Shown: one piece after another, positions 24,032 through 32,113 of the stretch
Position numbering within the stretch: the first letter of the stretch is position 1
Layout of the letters: the number at the start of each line of letters is the position of its first letter
DNA from: a virus
Reading direction: 5' to 3' (one strand)
IMG/VR virus record: IMGVR_UViG_3300035150_000015
Coordinates: 40,444-104,443 of that record
DNA length: 64,000 nt
Made by a program: the position numbers and the translations under genes
The notes under the pieces: generated by a model
The model's database searches: none
The model's input: only the letters and a program-made list of their open reading frames with translations
What the model was told of the DNA's origin: nothing

Positions 24032-24446
24032 CTAACACCTCACCATATAGCTCCTCAAAGTCAGGATCAGCAGGTGGAAGCCATGACCTGGCCTGCTCCT
24101 CACGCAATTGCTTTCGTTCCTCAGCCTTCCGCTGAGCCTCTTCTCTACGACTCTTCTCCTCAGACACTTCCTGAAGGGCCCGGTCCAAAATCCGGTCCAT
24201 GGAAGAAGTCCTCTGGATCCCATTAGAAAGAGCAGCCGCTAGACGAGAATGGGCATTCACAAATACCATGTAACTAGAAAAGGACTCCCCACGATCCTTT
24301 CGTACCGCCTTTCTGAGGGATTCCACCAAAATTTGGAAGTCCTTCAGCTTTTCATCTAAACCCGCTCGGGCGTCGACAATCTGGCCCACAAGAGCCTGGA
24401 TCTCAGACTCAGAAGAATCTCTCAAGAATTTACGCGGAGAGGGCAT
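24021..24446 (-). CDS. Small coiled-coil protein upstream of portal
   Basis: The 141-residue protein is helical throughout. A Glu/Arg/Lys-rich probable coiled coil spans residues about 90-125 (EVSEEKSRREEAQRKAEERK). A conserved-looking C-terminus, SWLPPADPDFEELYGEVLD, follows. It overlaps the portal start by 11 bp, implying coupled translation. No family was recognised. A role as portal chaperone or head-assembly factor is possible but unsupported. Confidence 0.65.
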   Translation of the reverse strand: MPSPRKFLRDSSESEIQALVGQIVDARAGLDEKLKDFQILVESLRKAVRKDRGESFSSYMVFVNAHSRLAAALSNGIQRTSSMDRILDRALQEVSEEKSRREEAQRKAEERKQLREEQARSWLPPADPDFEELYGEVLDAE

Positions 24447-24449
24447 GAT

Positions 24450-24965
24450 TTACATTGTTGTCTGAATTCCAAGGAATTCTCTGTTCAAAAGTTGGGGGGC
24501 TTGGGTCACAATCCCAGCAGGCACCGACGGGGCGTCAGGGTCACCGGAAAAAGTCAGTTCGTCCTCTTTGGTCCAGAGACCTCGAAGGGAAAAATACAAG
24601 ATGTCATTCTCTGAATAGGTAAGGGGCACAAGAGGAGGAGCGAGCCTGGACGCCAAAGTGTAGCGCTCGTAAGAGGAAGTAGAGAGCACAGAAGCCCCAA
24701 AAAGCATGGTGGCAAACTGGTAATACGGTTGATTCCTAGTAGTGGCCGCATAGTCATCCCCGGCCTCATCCGACCCCCAAACTAGGAATCCCCCAAATTT
24801 CCCCCTGGAATACGTGACCAACATTTCATCATCCACAGAGCCGGACCATTGCACCCCTTGGCCACCAGGCCAACCCCCCTGCACCATAGAAGAGTCCACC
24901 ACCACTGTAGTACTATCGTCGAGGACGAACACGACACAATCTCTAGATCTGGGAAGCTCAGGCAT
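24450..24965 (-). CDS. 171-residue tandem paralogue, copy B
   Basis: The protein has 171 residues and is the same length as the product of the next gene upstream (24967-25482), with which it shares many positions: RSRD near the N-terminus, GGQGVQW, FLVWGSDE, RNQPYY and STSSYERYTLASR. The sequence is beta-rich with no membrane segment or signal peptide. The pair sits between the terminase and portal genes, suggesting a virion role such as neck, tail completion or decoration. No known family was recognised. It is one base pair away from its neighbour, which supports tandem duplication. Confidence 0.75.
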   Translation of the reverse strand: MPELPRSRDCVVFVLDDSTTVVVDSSMVQGGWPGGQGVQWSGSVDDEMLVTYSRGKFGGFLVWGSDEAGDDYAATTRNQPYYQFATMLFGASVLSTSSYERYTLASRLAPPLVPLTYSENDILYFSLRGLWTKEDELTFSGDPDAPSVPAGIVTQAPQLLNREFLGIQTTM

Positions 24966-24966
24966 T

Positions 24967-25482
24967 TCAGGTCTTCATGTGAACAGTGATGTAGTTACTT
25001 GTGACAAAAGAGGGGGCTTGAATCGCTACTCCCACCACATTATCGTTGGGGGCTCTAGGATCACCAGACAAACTCCACTCATCCTCATTCGTCAGCTTAC
25101 CGGAAAGGGAGTAGAATAGGTCCTCCGACGGGGTATAGACGATGGGAGTCGGATTTGGGAGACCACGGGTGGCGTAGGTATACCGCTCAAAGGAACTGGT
25201 AGAGATGATCCAACCCCCCATACCCACCACTGCAAACTTGTAGGTTGGTTGATTTCTGGACATCGAGGTGAACTTGTCAGCGGTTTCGTCTGAGCCCCAG
25301 AGAAAAAAAGCCTCAGCCAGGCCGTCGGACAGACTGACCGTAATCTCGTCCCGTCCAGAATCGTACCACTGGGCCCCTTGGCCGGCAGACCATCCAGACA
25401 CAGCAAGGTCCGGGGAAACGGCTACGGCAAATGCGTCCCCTTTCTTGTAGATGATTAGGTCCCTGCTCCTGGCCACTTCCAT
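24967..25482 (-). CDS. 171-residue tandem paralogue, copy A
   Basis: I place the start at ATG 25480-25482 (MEVARSRDLIIYKKGDAF). It shares one base with the stop of the upstream gene and gives exactly 171 residues, the length of copy B. The longer open frame reaching 25587 overlaps the upstream gene and has no matching part in copy B. Shared blocks with copy B are SRD, AGQGAQW, FFLWGSDE, RNQPTYKF and STSSFERYTYATR. The protein is beta-rich. Function is unknown; a structural role is inferred from the neighbourhood. Confidence 0.75.
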   Translation of the reverse strand: MEVARSRDLIIYKKGDAFAVAVSPDLAVSGWSAGQGAQWYDSGRDEITVSLSDGLAEAFFLWGSDETADKFTSMSRNQPTYKFAVVGMGGWIISTSSFERYTYATRGLPNPTPIVYTPSEDLFYSLSGKLTNEDEWSLSGDPRAPNDNVVGVAIQAPSFVTSNYITVHMKT

Positions 25483-25724
25483 CAGAACCCAACCTCTCGC
25501 TTCCGCTGAGGCATAGCACCCCAAGCCTTCAGGATATTCGTCAGCATCTGTAGATGGGACAAATTCCCTTGTTCTATCTCTTCCCACTTACCCCGACAGC
25601 TTCGAAAAGCCGTTCGGATGGCCTGATAGTCCTCCGGGAGGACAATCATGTCCGACCCCAGCAAGTTGTCGACAAACTTCCGGATGACTTGGTCAGAAAA
25701 AGCGAGTGGGGTCTTTCGGTCCAT
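25482..25724 (-). CDS. Small protein between terminase and paralogue pair
   Basis: The 80-residue protein starts MDRKTPLAFSDQVIRKFVD and is helical (YQAIRTAFRSCRGKWEEIEQ). It is separated from the TerL stop by 89 bp, which hold a promoter-like motif, so it may be the first gene of a portal-region transcript. The stop overlaps the next start by one base. No family was recognised. Confidence 0.6.
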   Translation of the reverse strand: MDRKTPLAFSDQVIRKFVDNLLGSDMIVLPEDYQAIRTAFRSCRGKWEEIEQGNLSHLQMLTNILKAWGAMPQRKREVGF

Positions 25725-25800
25725 ATCAACTCACCAAAAAGGCTCTATCTCCTATATAGAATTGGTCGACCGGTGGAATTTCACAAAAGAGCTCCAGAAT

Positions 25801-25813
25801 AAGTATACACCGG
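25801..25813 (-). promoter_or_regulatory. Junction motif CCGGTGTATACTT, promoter candidate
   Basis: On the minus strand this motif follows the TAG stop of TerL immediately. The same bases (first position T instead of C) follow a TAG stop at 40469-40481. TATACT resembles a -10 element preceded by TG at two bases (TGTATACT), an extended -10 pattern. No good -35 is visible. The next gene starts 77 bp downstream. A phage sigma-like protein is encoded at 35816 and could be the reader (inference). Confidence 0.45.
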
Positions 25814-28800
25814 CTATCTCAAAAAAGGACGACGTCTGGGGACTCTTCTATCTCCAATGTACCCTCTTTGCCTGTCTCGAATGCGCTGATATCGTTCGGA
25901 AGTCATAGAAGCGGAAGCCCGAGGCAGATGTAAGCCTCCTCCGGCCACATGTTTTTGGTTGACCAAGATATTCATTGAGAGCCATGTAGCACGGACAAGG
26001 GAGTCACTCAAGTCGTCATGATTACCTCTGACCTGGGGAGCCTGCACCAAAACAATGTTCTTAGAAAGCTTACGGGCTTCTAGACTCAACAACTCCGTAA
26101 TGAGTGAGGAGTGGCGGTCTTGGCCCTCTTTGGCCCTTTCTGGAATTGGGTAATCATAGAGCCGTAGGCTACCATTCAGAATGAAACTCTTGGCCGCTTG
26201 GTAAATCTTGCTGTTCTGGTCCCGAGTGAAAAACTCCGACCGGAACTGCTTAAGCCCCTTCTTGTGCAAGGCTTGTTCCAGAGGAATGCCGTTCCACTGG
26301 TCAAAGAGACCTGCAGTGATATGGAATCTCTTAGCTAGAGCCTCAATCCAATTGGCAATCTCACCAAAGTCCAAACGCTCTACTGTTTCCAGGGTCTTAG
26401 CATATCCCGTGGTATATTCTCCGTGGAGATGGGGGTTGGTTTCCTTCCAATCAACCCCAGCATACCATACCTCATGGTAATCCAAAGAGATGTAATCTGA
26501 TTCAGCATGGGTGATGGATACTGCTGTGCCGTCCTCCACGAGCCCAACGTCAATCCCCATCTGGTAAGGCTTACGAGGAGTCGGTCTAATGGTCGGACGA
26601 CGGCCTACATCAATGCAAGCCTCGAGATCTTTCTTTCTCTCCAACCAACCCTTGGCCTGGTCACTGAACCGAGCACCGTGCTCAGTCGCGAACACAACCG
26701 GGTCGTCGTGGTACTTCTCCTTGTAGTAGGAACTGGGGATCGTAGGATTGATTTCCCACGTAGGAGCCTGAATCGCCAAGATGTTAGCGGCTGCCGGGCC
26801 CCCGTGCATAGCTGTGCTGAACTTCTTGAAAAAGAGGCCTGACCGCCCTAAGGGGGACGAAATAAGAATGATCCTAGACTCTACTGGGGCAATATCTCCT
26901 GTCTCCTTGTCCACAGCAGGACGCCCGGTGTCAGAATCCTTCCGAGAAAAGGCGGCAGAAGACGGGGTAACAGCAGCATAAATCTCGTCAGCCGAACTGT
27001 TGCCCTTGTCTTGGAAGTGGGCCACCTCGTCGAGAATAATTACAATGTTACCGGAACCGCGAAGGCCCTTGGCGATACAGCTCTTGAATGTGACTCTCAG
27101 AGAGGCCTTGCCGTTCAGAGAGACAAACTTGCCATTCTCATGGTGGACGTTGGGCCCAAACTTCTCGATATCATAAGGGGTTCGGAAGTTGACGTGGCTT
27201 AAGGTATTGTTGGCAATGTACTGCTTGAAATAGTCGCACTTAGCCAAATGTGTGGTAACCTCACCAAATAGGAGGCCGGCCTGTTCTTTGTCCGTAGCGA
27301 CGCTAATAACTTGGATTCGGTTGCCATTCGGAAGCCCATAATACTCCTGAGGATTGTATAGGTTCAGAAGCCGATATACCTCGTAGGAGGCAAAGATGCC
27401 AGATAGGGTCGTATTATGGTTGACTACTCCATTGGCTACAAAAGATTCCCCTTCTGGAACAGTGAGATCGTAAACCTGATGCTCTCCACGCTCTATGGAT
27501 TGGACAGGATCATAGAAATAGTCCAATTCCACTAATTCTCGAAAGTGGGATGCAGCCTCCGAAGCCCCCAGGTCGATTGCAACAGATAGGGCCTTATCTA
27601 ATCGCGAGTAGGACAGGTCTTCTCCAGAGGAAGGCTTGCATGTGTTGCCGAAAGCCTTCCTCAAATGACTGCGGCCCCAACCCTTTTCACCTCTAGCAGG
27701 GTTACGTTTAGGCACAGCCTCGAGTAATTCTCGAATGTGGGAATACTGATGAGGAATACTCTCCGTATCAGACTTCCCCTCCTGAGCATTCTTCAACGCA
27801 GCCTGCAAAGGCCGCTGCTTCTTATTAGAGTCGAACCCCACCAGTTCAGCAAAAATCCTCCTTGAACGAACACCCTTTAGACTAAGAATGGCATAATATC
27901 GTTCAGTTTCGGGATTCCACTTTCTAGCCACATTGGAAACTATCCCCAAATTAAGGAGCAAAACCTGAACATCAGAGGCAAGCTCAAAACTAGCCGTAGA
28001 AAGCGTAATGTGCCTTCCGCCTCCTTCTGCCGAACCATCGGTCTCAAATAAGCCTCTCAGAAAAGCACACACCACACTCTTAGGTGACCTTAGGATAGAC
28101 CAAGGTACTCTTTTATCGTACCTGCCACACCCCCAGGACCATCCCAAGTCATGAAGAAATTGTCGCATCCCCACACTGGGGAATTCTAGTCTACCTGTAT
28201 TTTTAGTGCGCTTGTCCTTCTGAACCCTACAAGAGCCAAACAATCTATCAAACAAGTCCCTCAAGTAGAGCCAAGTCTCATCATGCTCCACAGTAACAGC
28301 CACACCCTGAGTGTGGCCCCAAGACCCATCCCCCACCAAATAACCCAGAAGGTTTCCCCATGCTTCATCTAACTGATCCGGAAAAACGAGGTCTTTACGC
28401 CCACGGTCGTTGTGAAAAGGCTTAGTATCCAGTTGTTCAGAAGCCCAAAGGTCAGTGCCTCTATGAATTGCCAAGAAATCACCGGGACGGATTTCGTCCA
28501 AGTATCGCCAGTCAACGACCCCCTCAGCAGTCATGACTCTAACTCGATGATTGGCCGTTCCCCCAATCTCGTATCCAGACTTCGTCTTCAGTGTATATGT
28601 AGGCTTTACACCCCCATTGTAGAAATGGGATGAACGGGACTTTGCCGAACCCTCTTGAGCCACCCCAATCTCTAATTCACTGAATTCCTCTTCAGAGGCA
28701 ATACCCAGCTCTTCAATAGGGAAAATTCCTCGGTCTGTGAGAACTAGAGTACCCTCCCGGTTACACTTACCGGCCCGCCGGCCTATGGCCAGAACGAGTT

Positions 28801-29158
28801 CCCGTCGGTCATGGTCCTGTTCCCCAATATTGCACCGGCCCTCATTATGAAGGTAGCTAAGATATTCCTTCTCAGTGAGCTCGTAGAGGATCTTAGTGTT
28901 GAACATGTCCGGAATCTGGATCCTCAGATTGGGGTCCTCCGGAAGAAAGTCGTCCAGCTCCAAGTTGTAGTACAGCTTGACTAGAAATTTCTGCGCTGGA
29001 AAGAGGGTCATGTTCAGACCCCAGGGCTGCTCTATGTATTCTAGAACATTGAAAATCTTGGGTTTGGCCGTTGCCACGGCCTCTTTCCCATAAGCAGATT
29101 TGACTCGTTGAGCGGTCTTCCGGACCAGCTCAGCAGCGGTCATTGGTTTGCTGGCCAA
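25814..29158 (-). CDS. terL: Terminase large subunit interrupted by an intein
   Basis: The 1114-residue precursor includes a 451-residue intein, leaving a 663-residue terminase, a normal size. TerL packages DNA into the prohead with an N-terminal ATPase and a C-terminal nuclease. The Walker A motif GRRAGKTT is split by the intein after Lys131. The Walker B motif is VIILDE (706-711), with a LISSPLG coupling segment near 766. The RNase H-like nuclease begins with MGIDVG (Asp870). A TTG start (29156-29158) is chosen because GAGGTGA lies at good spacing upstream. The first ATG, five codons in, has no Shine-Dalgarno. The candidate small subunit is the next gene upstream. Confidence 0.93.
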   Translation of the reverse strand: MASKPMTAAELVRKTAQRVKSAYGKEAVATAKPKIFNVLEYIEQPWGLNMTLFPAQKFLVKLYYNLELDDFLPEDPNLRIQIPDMFNTKILYELTEKEYLSYLHNEGRCNIGEQDHDRRELVLAIGRRAGKCNREGTLVLTDRGIFPIEELGIASEEEFSELEIGVAQEGSAKSRSSHFYNGGVKPTYTLKTKSGYEIGGTANHRVRVMTAEGVVDWRYLDEIRPGDFLAIHRGTDLWASEQLDTKPFHNDRGRKDLVFPDQLDEAWGNLLGYLVGDGSWGHTQGVAVTVEHDETWLYLRDLFDRLFGSCRVQKDKRTKNTGRLEFPSVGMRQFLHDLGWSWGCGRYDKRVPWSILRSPKSVVCAFLRGLFETDGSAEGGGRHITLSTASFELASDVQVLLLNLGIVSNVARKWNPETERYYAILSLKGVRSRRIFAELVGFDSNKKQRPLQAALKNAQEGKSDTESIPHQYSHIRELLEAVPKRNPARGEKGWGRSHLRKAFGNTCKPSSGEDLSYSRLDKALSVAIDLGASEAASHFRELVELDYFYDPVQSIERGEHQVYDLTVPEGESFVANGVVNHNTTLSGIFASYEVYRLLNLYNPQEYYGLPNGNRIQVISVATDKEQAGLLFGEVTTHLAKCDYFKQYIANNTLSHVNFRTPYDIEKFGPNVHHENGKFVSLNGKASLRVTFKSCIAKGLRGSGNIVIILDEVAHFQDKGNSSADEIYAAVTPSSAAFSRKDSDTGRPAVDKETGDIAPVESRIILISSPLGRSGLFFKKFSTAMHGGPAAANILAIQAPTWEINPTIPSSYYKEKYHDDPVVFATEHGARFSDQAKGWLERKKDLEACIDVGRRPTIRPTPRKPYQMGIDVGLVEDGTAVSITHAESDYISLDYHEVWYAGVDWKETNPHLHGEYTTGYAKTLETVERLDFGEIANWIEALAKRFHITAGLFDQWNGIPLEQALHKKGLKQFRSEFFTRDQNSKIYQAAKSFILNGSLRLYDYPIPERAKEGQDRHSSLITELLSLEARKLSKNIVLVQAPQVRGNHDDLSDSLVRATWLSMNILVNQKHVAGGGLHLPRASASMTSERYQRIRDRQRGYIGDRRVPRRRPFLR
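27413..28765 (-). other. TerL intein with LAGLIDADG endonuclease
   Basis: The intein spans residues 132-582 of the TerL precursor, 451 residues. It starts CNREGTLVLTDRGIFPIEEL and ends VYDLTVPEGESFVANGVVNHN, with Thr as the +1 residue. Block B contains TANHRVRV. Endonuclease motifs are LLGYLVGDGSW (270-280) and FLRGLFETDGS (366-376). It interrupts the Walker A P-loop between Lys and Thr, so no ATPase can form before splicing. Codon positions were checked: Cys is TGT at 28763-28765 and Asn is AAT at 27413-27415. Confidence 0.95.
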
Positions 29159-29166
29159 AAGTCACC

Positions 29167-29766
29167 TCACACGATTTTGTGCTCGGCCCGCTCTTCCCAA
29201 CCCTCCAGTGCTGCGCCTAGAGTATTGACAAACAGGTCAAAGGTCTTAGGGTCAAGAACCTTCGTGGCAGCCTCTTGGACAACCTCGATGAGATACCCAA
29301 CCAGTTTCTGGACTCGCTCACTACGAAGGTCCAGCATTTGAACACCAAGCTTCCGGATTTCGAGTTCGATGTTAGCAACCTCCTTGAGAGCGTTAATACG
29401 TCGTGAAGAGGTCTGAGCTGTGTCTGCACGATGTTTTTCAGCCTCAAGCCGGGCAAAGTTCAAAGCCGCTGCTTCCCGGGCAATCTGAACCTTGATGTGG
29501 TGAAGAAGCTCCAGAGATTCCTTTCGGTTAACGGTGGTCTGGACTACAGGATCCTCACCAATGAAGTCCTCTCGACGTCCAGCCATCTCAGCATAGTAGG
29601 CGAGGTCGTTTACCGTAGGTTTGAGCTGCACCTTCTTGGGGCGGCCCCGTCCTCTCTTCACGGGACCAGTGGCCAAATGAAGTGGAACTACAGCGGCTAC
29701 GGCAGAAGTTCGAGAGTCTTCGCCAGTAGGGGTTTCCCCAGGCTTGTTTCCGGTTTTTTCAGTCAT
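29167..29766 (-). CDS. Candidate terminase small subunit
   Basis: The 199-residue protein lies just upstream of TerL with 8 bp between them, the usual place for TerS. Residues 36-47 contain an AT-hook-like basic patch (KRGRGRPKKVQL), which suits DNA binding. The rest is helical, including a long segment (INALKEVANIELEIRKLGVQ) that could form the oligomerising coiled coil of a TerS ring. No clear helix-turn-helix is visible. The assignment depends mainly on position. It could instead be another head-assembly factor. Confidence 0.5.
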   Translation of the reverse strand: MTEKTGNKPGETPTGEDSRTSAVAAVVPLHLATGPVKRGRGRPKKVQLKPTVNDLAYYAEMAGRREDFIGEDPVVQTTVNRKESLELLHHIKVQIAREAAALNFARLEAEKHRADTAQTSSRRINALKEVANIELEIRKLGVQMLDLRSERVQKLVGYLIEVVQEAATKVLDPKTFDLFVNTLGAALEGWEERAEHKIV

Positions 29767-29783
29767 GGTGTTTCTCTCCTCAG

Positions 29784-30146
29784 CTACTCCCCGGGAAGCA
29801 AAAGGTACTGAGAGAGGTTCGAGACCTCATCGTACCCCTTGTCCTTGGGGACCTGCCGGTCCAGTGCCCGAGACAAGTCTTTTCCAGTCTCGGCCAAGTT
29901 CAGGACCCCCAAATTGTTGGGGGTAGGGGAGAACACATCCTTTGGTTGAATATCTCGGTGATGGGGTTTCGTGACGTCCTCTCCCTCCGCACGGCTCTCC
30001 CCGTTATCCTTCACCAATTGGGGGGAAATCCCCCTAGGCTTGTTGACAGGCCGTGTCCGTTGGCGAGCATCCTGACGAGCCCCGGGGGGCTGATCAGCCT
30101 GCTTACAAAACAGAGCAGCTACTCTCAGAGCAAGCGCTGAAGTCAC
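29784..30146 (-). CDS. Conserved phage protein upstream of terminase
   Basis: The 120-residue protein has an Ala-rich helical start, a charged linker, and a conserved-looking C-terminal segment (DVFSPTPNNLGVLNLAETGK, then DRQVPKDKGYDEVSNLSQYL). I recall this 'NLAETGKDLxxAxxxQVPKDKGYDxVxNLSQYL' pattern from small proteins near terminase genes of large phages, without known function. The ATG overlaps the stop of the upstream Cys-module gene (ATGA). No membrane segment is present. Confidence 0.65.
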   Translation of the reverse strand: MTSALALRVAALFCKQADQPPGARQDARQRTRPVNKPRGISPQLVKDNGESRAEGEDVTKPHHRDIQPKDVFSPTPNNLGVLNLAETGKDLSRALDRQVPKDKGYDEVSNLSQYLLLPGE

Positions 30147-32113
30147 AATCCTACTTTCTGGTTCTCCCCGAATTCCACCTGTACGTCCAAAGAAGGTACC
30201 TCGGGGTTGAGCTCGAAGCTACCAGTATGATTCTGGAGTTCGTACTCGTCCCTAGTAGAAAGGCTGTGCGCCATGAGGCTCTCAAAGGAAACCTCCGTAG
30301 ACCGGCCCGACTCAAGGATCGCCTTTTGCTCAGCCTTCTTATCGATGTATGAGGGCTCAACCACTAGCTGCTTATTCAGAACAGAGCAGAACCCGGGCCT
30401 CTTGTGATGCACACAAGAGGCACACTTGGAGCCGATCTTGGCGTACTTCACGGCCGAACGGGAACGGTGCAGACGAGCTGCTTCAGTACACCCTTTGCCA
30501 TAGTCATCATAGACCGAAGGATCGATATACTTGATCCCAACAAGTCCCTGTTCAGCCAAAATAGGCCTCAATTCAGCGGCGGCGGCAGCAATGTCACGAG
30601 GGTCGAACCGGCTCTGGAGAGCTGCCCTCAGGTCATCACCGTAGAGACCCTCATTGAGATGCTTAGCGGCGGCCTTGACTACCTCCCTCTTTGCCAGCTC
30701 ACCACTAAGATGGGTCACAGTTGAGCCATAGTGCCCAACTTCCACAGCCATCCGGAGATCTCCGCTAGTCGAGGGCTTGGGCTCCATAGCAGCTTGGTGG
30801 ATAGCCTGCAGGGCCTCTCTTGGGGTGTTCCCCCACTCAAACTGAGAGGCCTCAGGAGGAAGGTTACCTGCCAGACGATGCTCGTCTAGGACCGCCGAAA
30901 CAGTGTCAGGTGTGTAGAGATCCTCAGCCGACTCGACAACCGACTTACCGTACAATAGGCATCGGCCTACCTTGTGGAAAATGCACGACCCACACTTCTC
31001 TCCAGCCACAATCGCCCGAACCTTGCTCGAGTGGCGAGCCAGGAAGTCGGCGCCCTCGTGGCAATCCGAGAACGACGACTGCGTGGAATAAAGAGTGCCG
31101 TAGAGGCCAGCCTCCTTGAGGAGAGGCATCCAATGGTCTTTGGTGGCTTTGAGCTCTTCCACACTGAAAGCCAGTCGAAGGCCTTTGATGAGTTCTGAGG
31201 CAGGCCATCCCTTGAGCATCTCCCTCCGAAGTAAAGCCACAATAGGCCTGGCTTCCTCGGCTGACACCTTGGACTGAGCTTCTTGAGAAGCTTCCCTACT
31301 AGCTGTCAAGACCTCATCGATCTCTTCACTAGAAAGAGCCGGAAGCTTTCGGGGGGCTGCCTGAGGCTGCCCCGTGTATCCTCTGGGACCCTCAGCTTCA
31401 GAAGCCATCATAGCGGCTCTGATCCTATCTCTGGGGGAACCAGCTGAAGCCTGAACTTGCAGTCCTCTAGACTTCTGGGATTGCTCCACCTTATCGGCCA
31501 ACGGCTCCGTATAAGGGACATCCATGACGATCTGCTTCTGGAAGACCCCACAGATCGGATTGGGGCCCCGCATCTGACGGAACTGGCATCCCTCACAGGC
31601 CGACTTTCCACGCACAAAAGGAGCGGAACCAGCGTACCTACGCGCAAACTCCGCAGCCGACCTGGGCTCCTGAGCGCATCTCGGGAAGTCCGCTGCGTCA
31701 ATGTAGTACCGGCCCAAAAGTCCGCGTTCTGCTAGCACACCCGCCAGAGCCGTCCTAGAGCCCCTCAGAGCCTCAAGGTCATACCGAGAGGTCAAAGAGC
31801 TCTGGATCCTAGCCGGGTCCGTAGTCTGCATGATAGCCAAACGAGCAGTCCTGACAATGTCCTCCGGAAGAGCGCGAAGCTTACCGTGAAGGTCCGACAG
31901 ATCCCCCACAGTCTTCGGTTCCCCAGTATTCGGAACAAACTTAGACGGGGCCTCATCCTCATGGGACCACAGAGCTTCCAAGTCTGGGGCTGCATCTAGG
32001 TTCTGCTTGGGCAGTACCTCGGTTTCGTGGTACTGTTGCTCGTCCACATCAAGCCAGTCTAGATCGGAAACGCTGCTTTCCTTCAAGAAATCGGTGAGGT
32101 TTAGGTCAGCCAT
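30143..32113 (-). CDS. Protein with three repeated four-cysteine modules
   Basis: The protein has 656 residues, counting from ATG 32111-32113 (MADLNLTDFLKESS); the longer frame overlaps the previous gene. Three modules share a helical lead-in, a 'GLLGxxYID' segment and four cysteines arranged C-x(21-26)-C-x2-C-x(7-11)-C. In this numbering the cysteines are 146/173/176/188, 351/374/377/385 and 542/564/567/576. Four Cys per module could hold zinc or an Fe-S cluster. Each ends with a similar 'CxxxxKxxV' strand. The gene lies in the head region just upstream of the terminase genes. I recall this layout from unannotated phage proteins but no function. Confidence 0.75.
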   Translation of the reverse strand: MADLNLTDFLKESSVSDLDWLDVDEQQYHETEVLPKQNLDAAPDLEALWSHEDEAPSKFVPNTGEPKTVGDLSDLHGKLRALPEDIVRTARLAIMQTTDPARIQSSLTSRYDLEALRGSRTALAGVLAERGLLGRYYIDAADFPRCAQEPRSAAEFARRYAGSAPFVRGKSACEGCQFRQMRGPNPICGVFQKQIVMDVPYTEPLADKVEQSQKSRGLQVQASAGSPRDRIRAAMMASEAEGPRGYTGQPQAAPRKLPALSSEEIDEVLTASREASQEAQSKVSAEEARPIVALLRREMLKGWPASELIKGLRLAFSVEELKATKDHWMPLLKEAGLYGTLYSTQSSFSDCHEGADFLARHSSKVRAIVAGEKCGSCIFHKVGRCLLYGKSVVESAEDLYTPDTVSAVLDEHRLAGNLPPEASQFEWGNTPREALQAIHQAAMEPKPSTSGDLRMAVEVGHYGSTVTHLSGELAKREVVKAAAKHLNEGLYGDDLRAALQSRFDPRDIAAAAAELRPILAEQGLVGIKYIDPSVYDDYGKGCTEAARLHRSRSAVKYAKIGSKCASCVHHKRPGFCSVLNKQLVVEPSYIDKKAEQKAILESGRSTEVSFESLMAHSLSTRDEYELQNHTGSFELNPEVPSLDVQVEFGENQKVGL

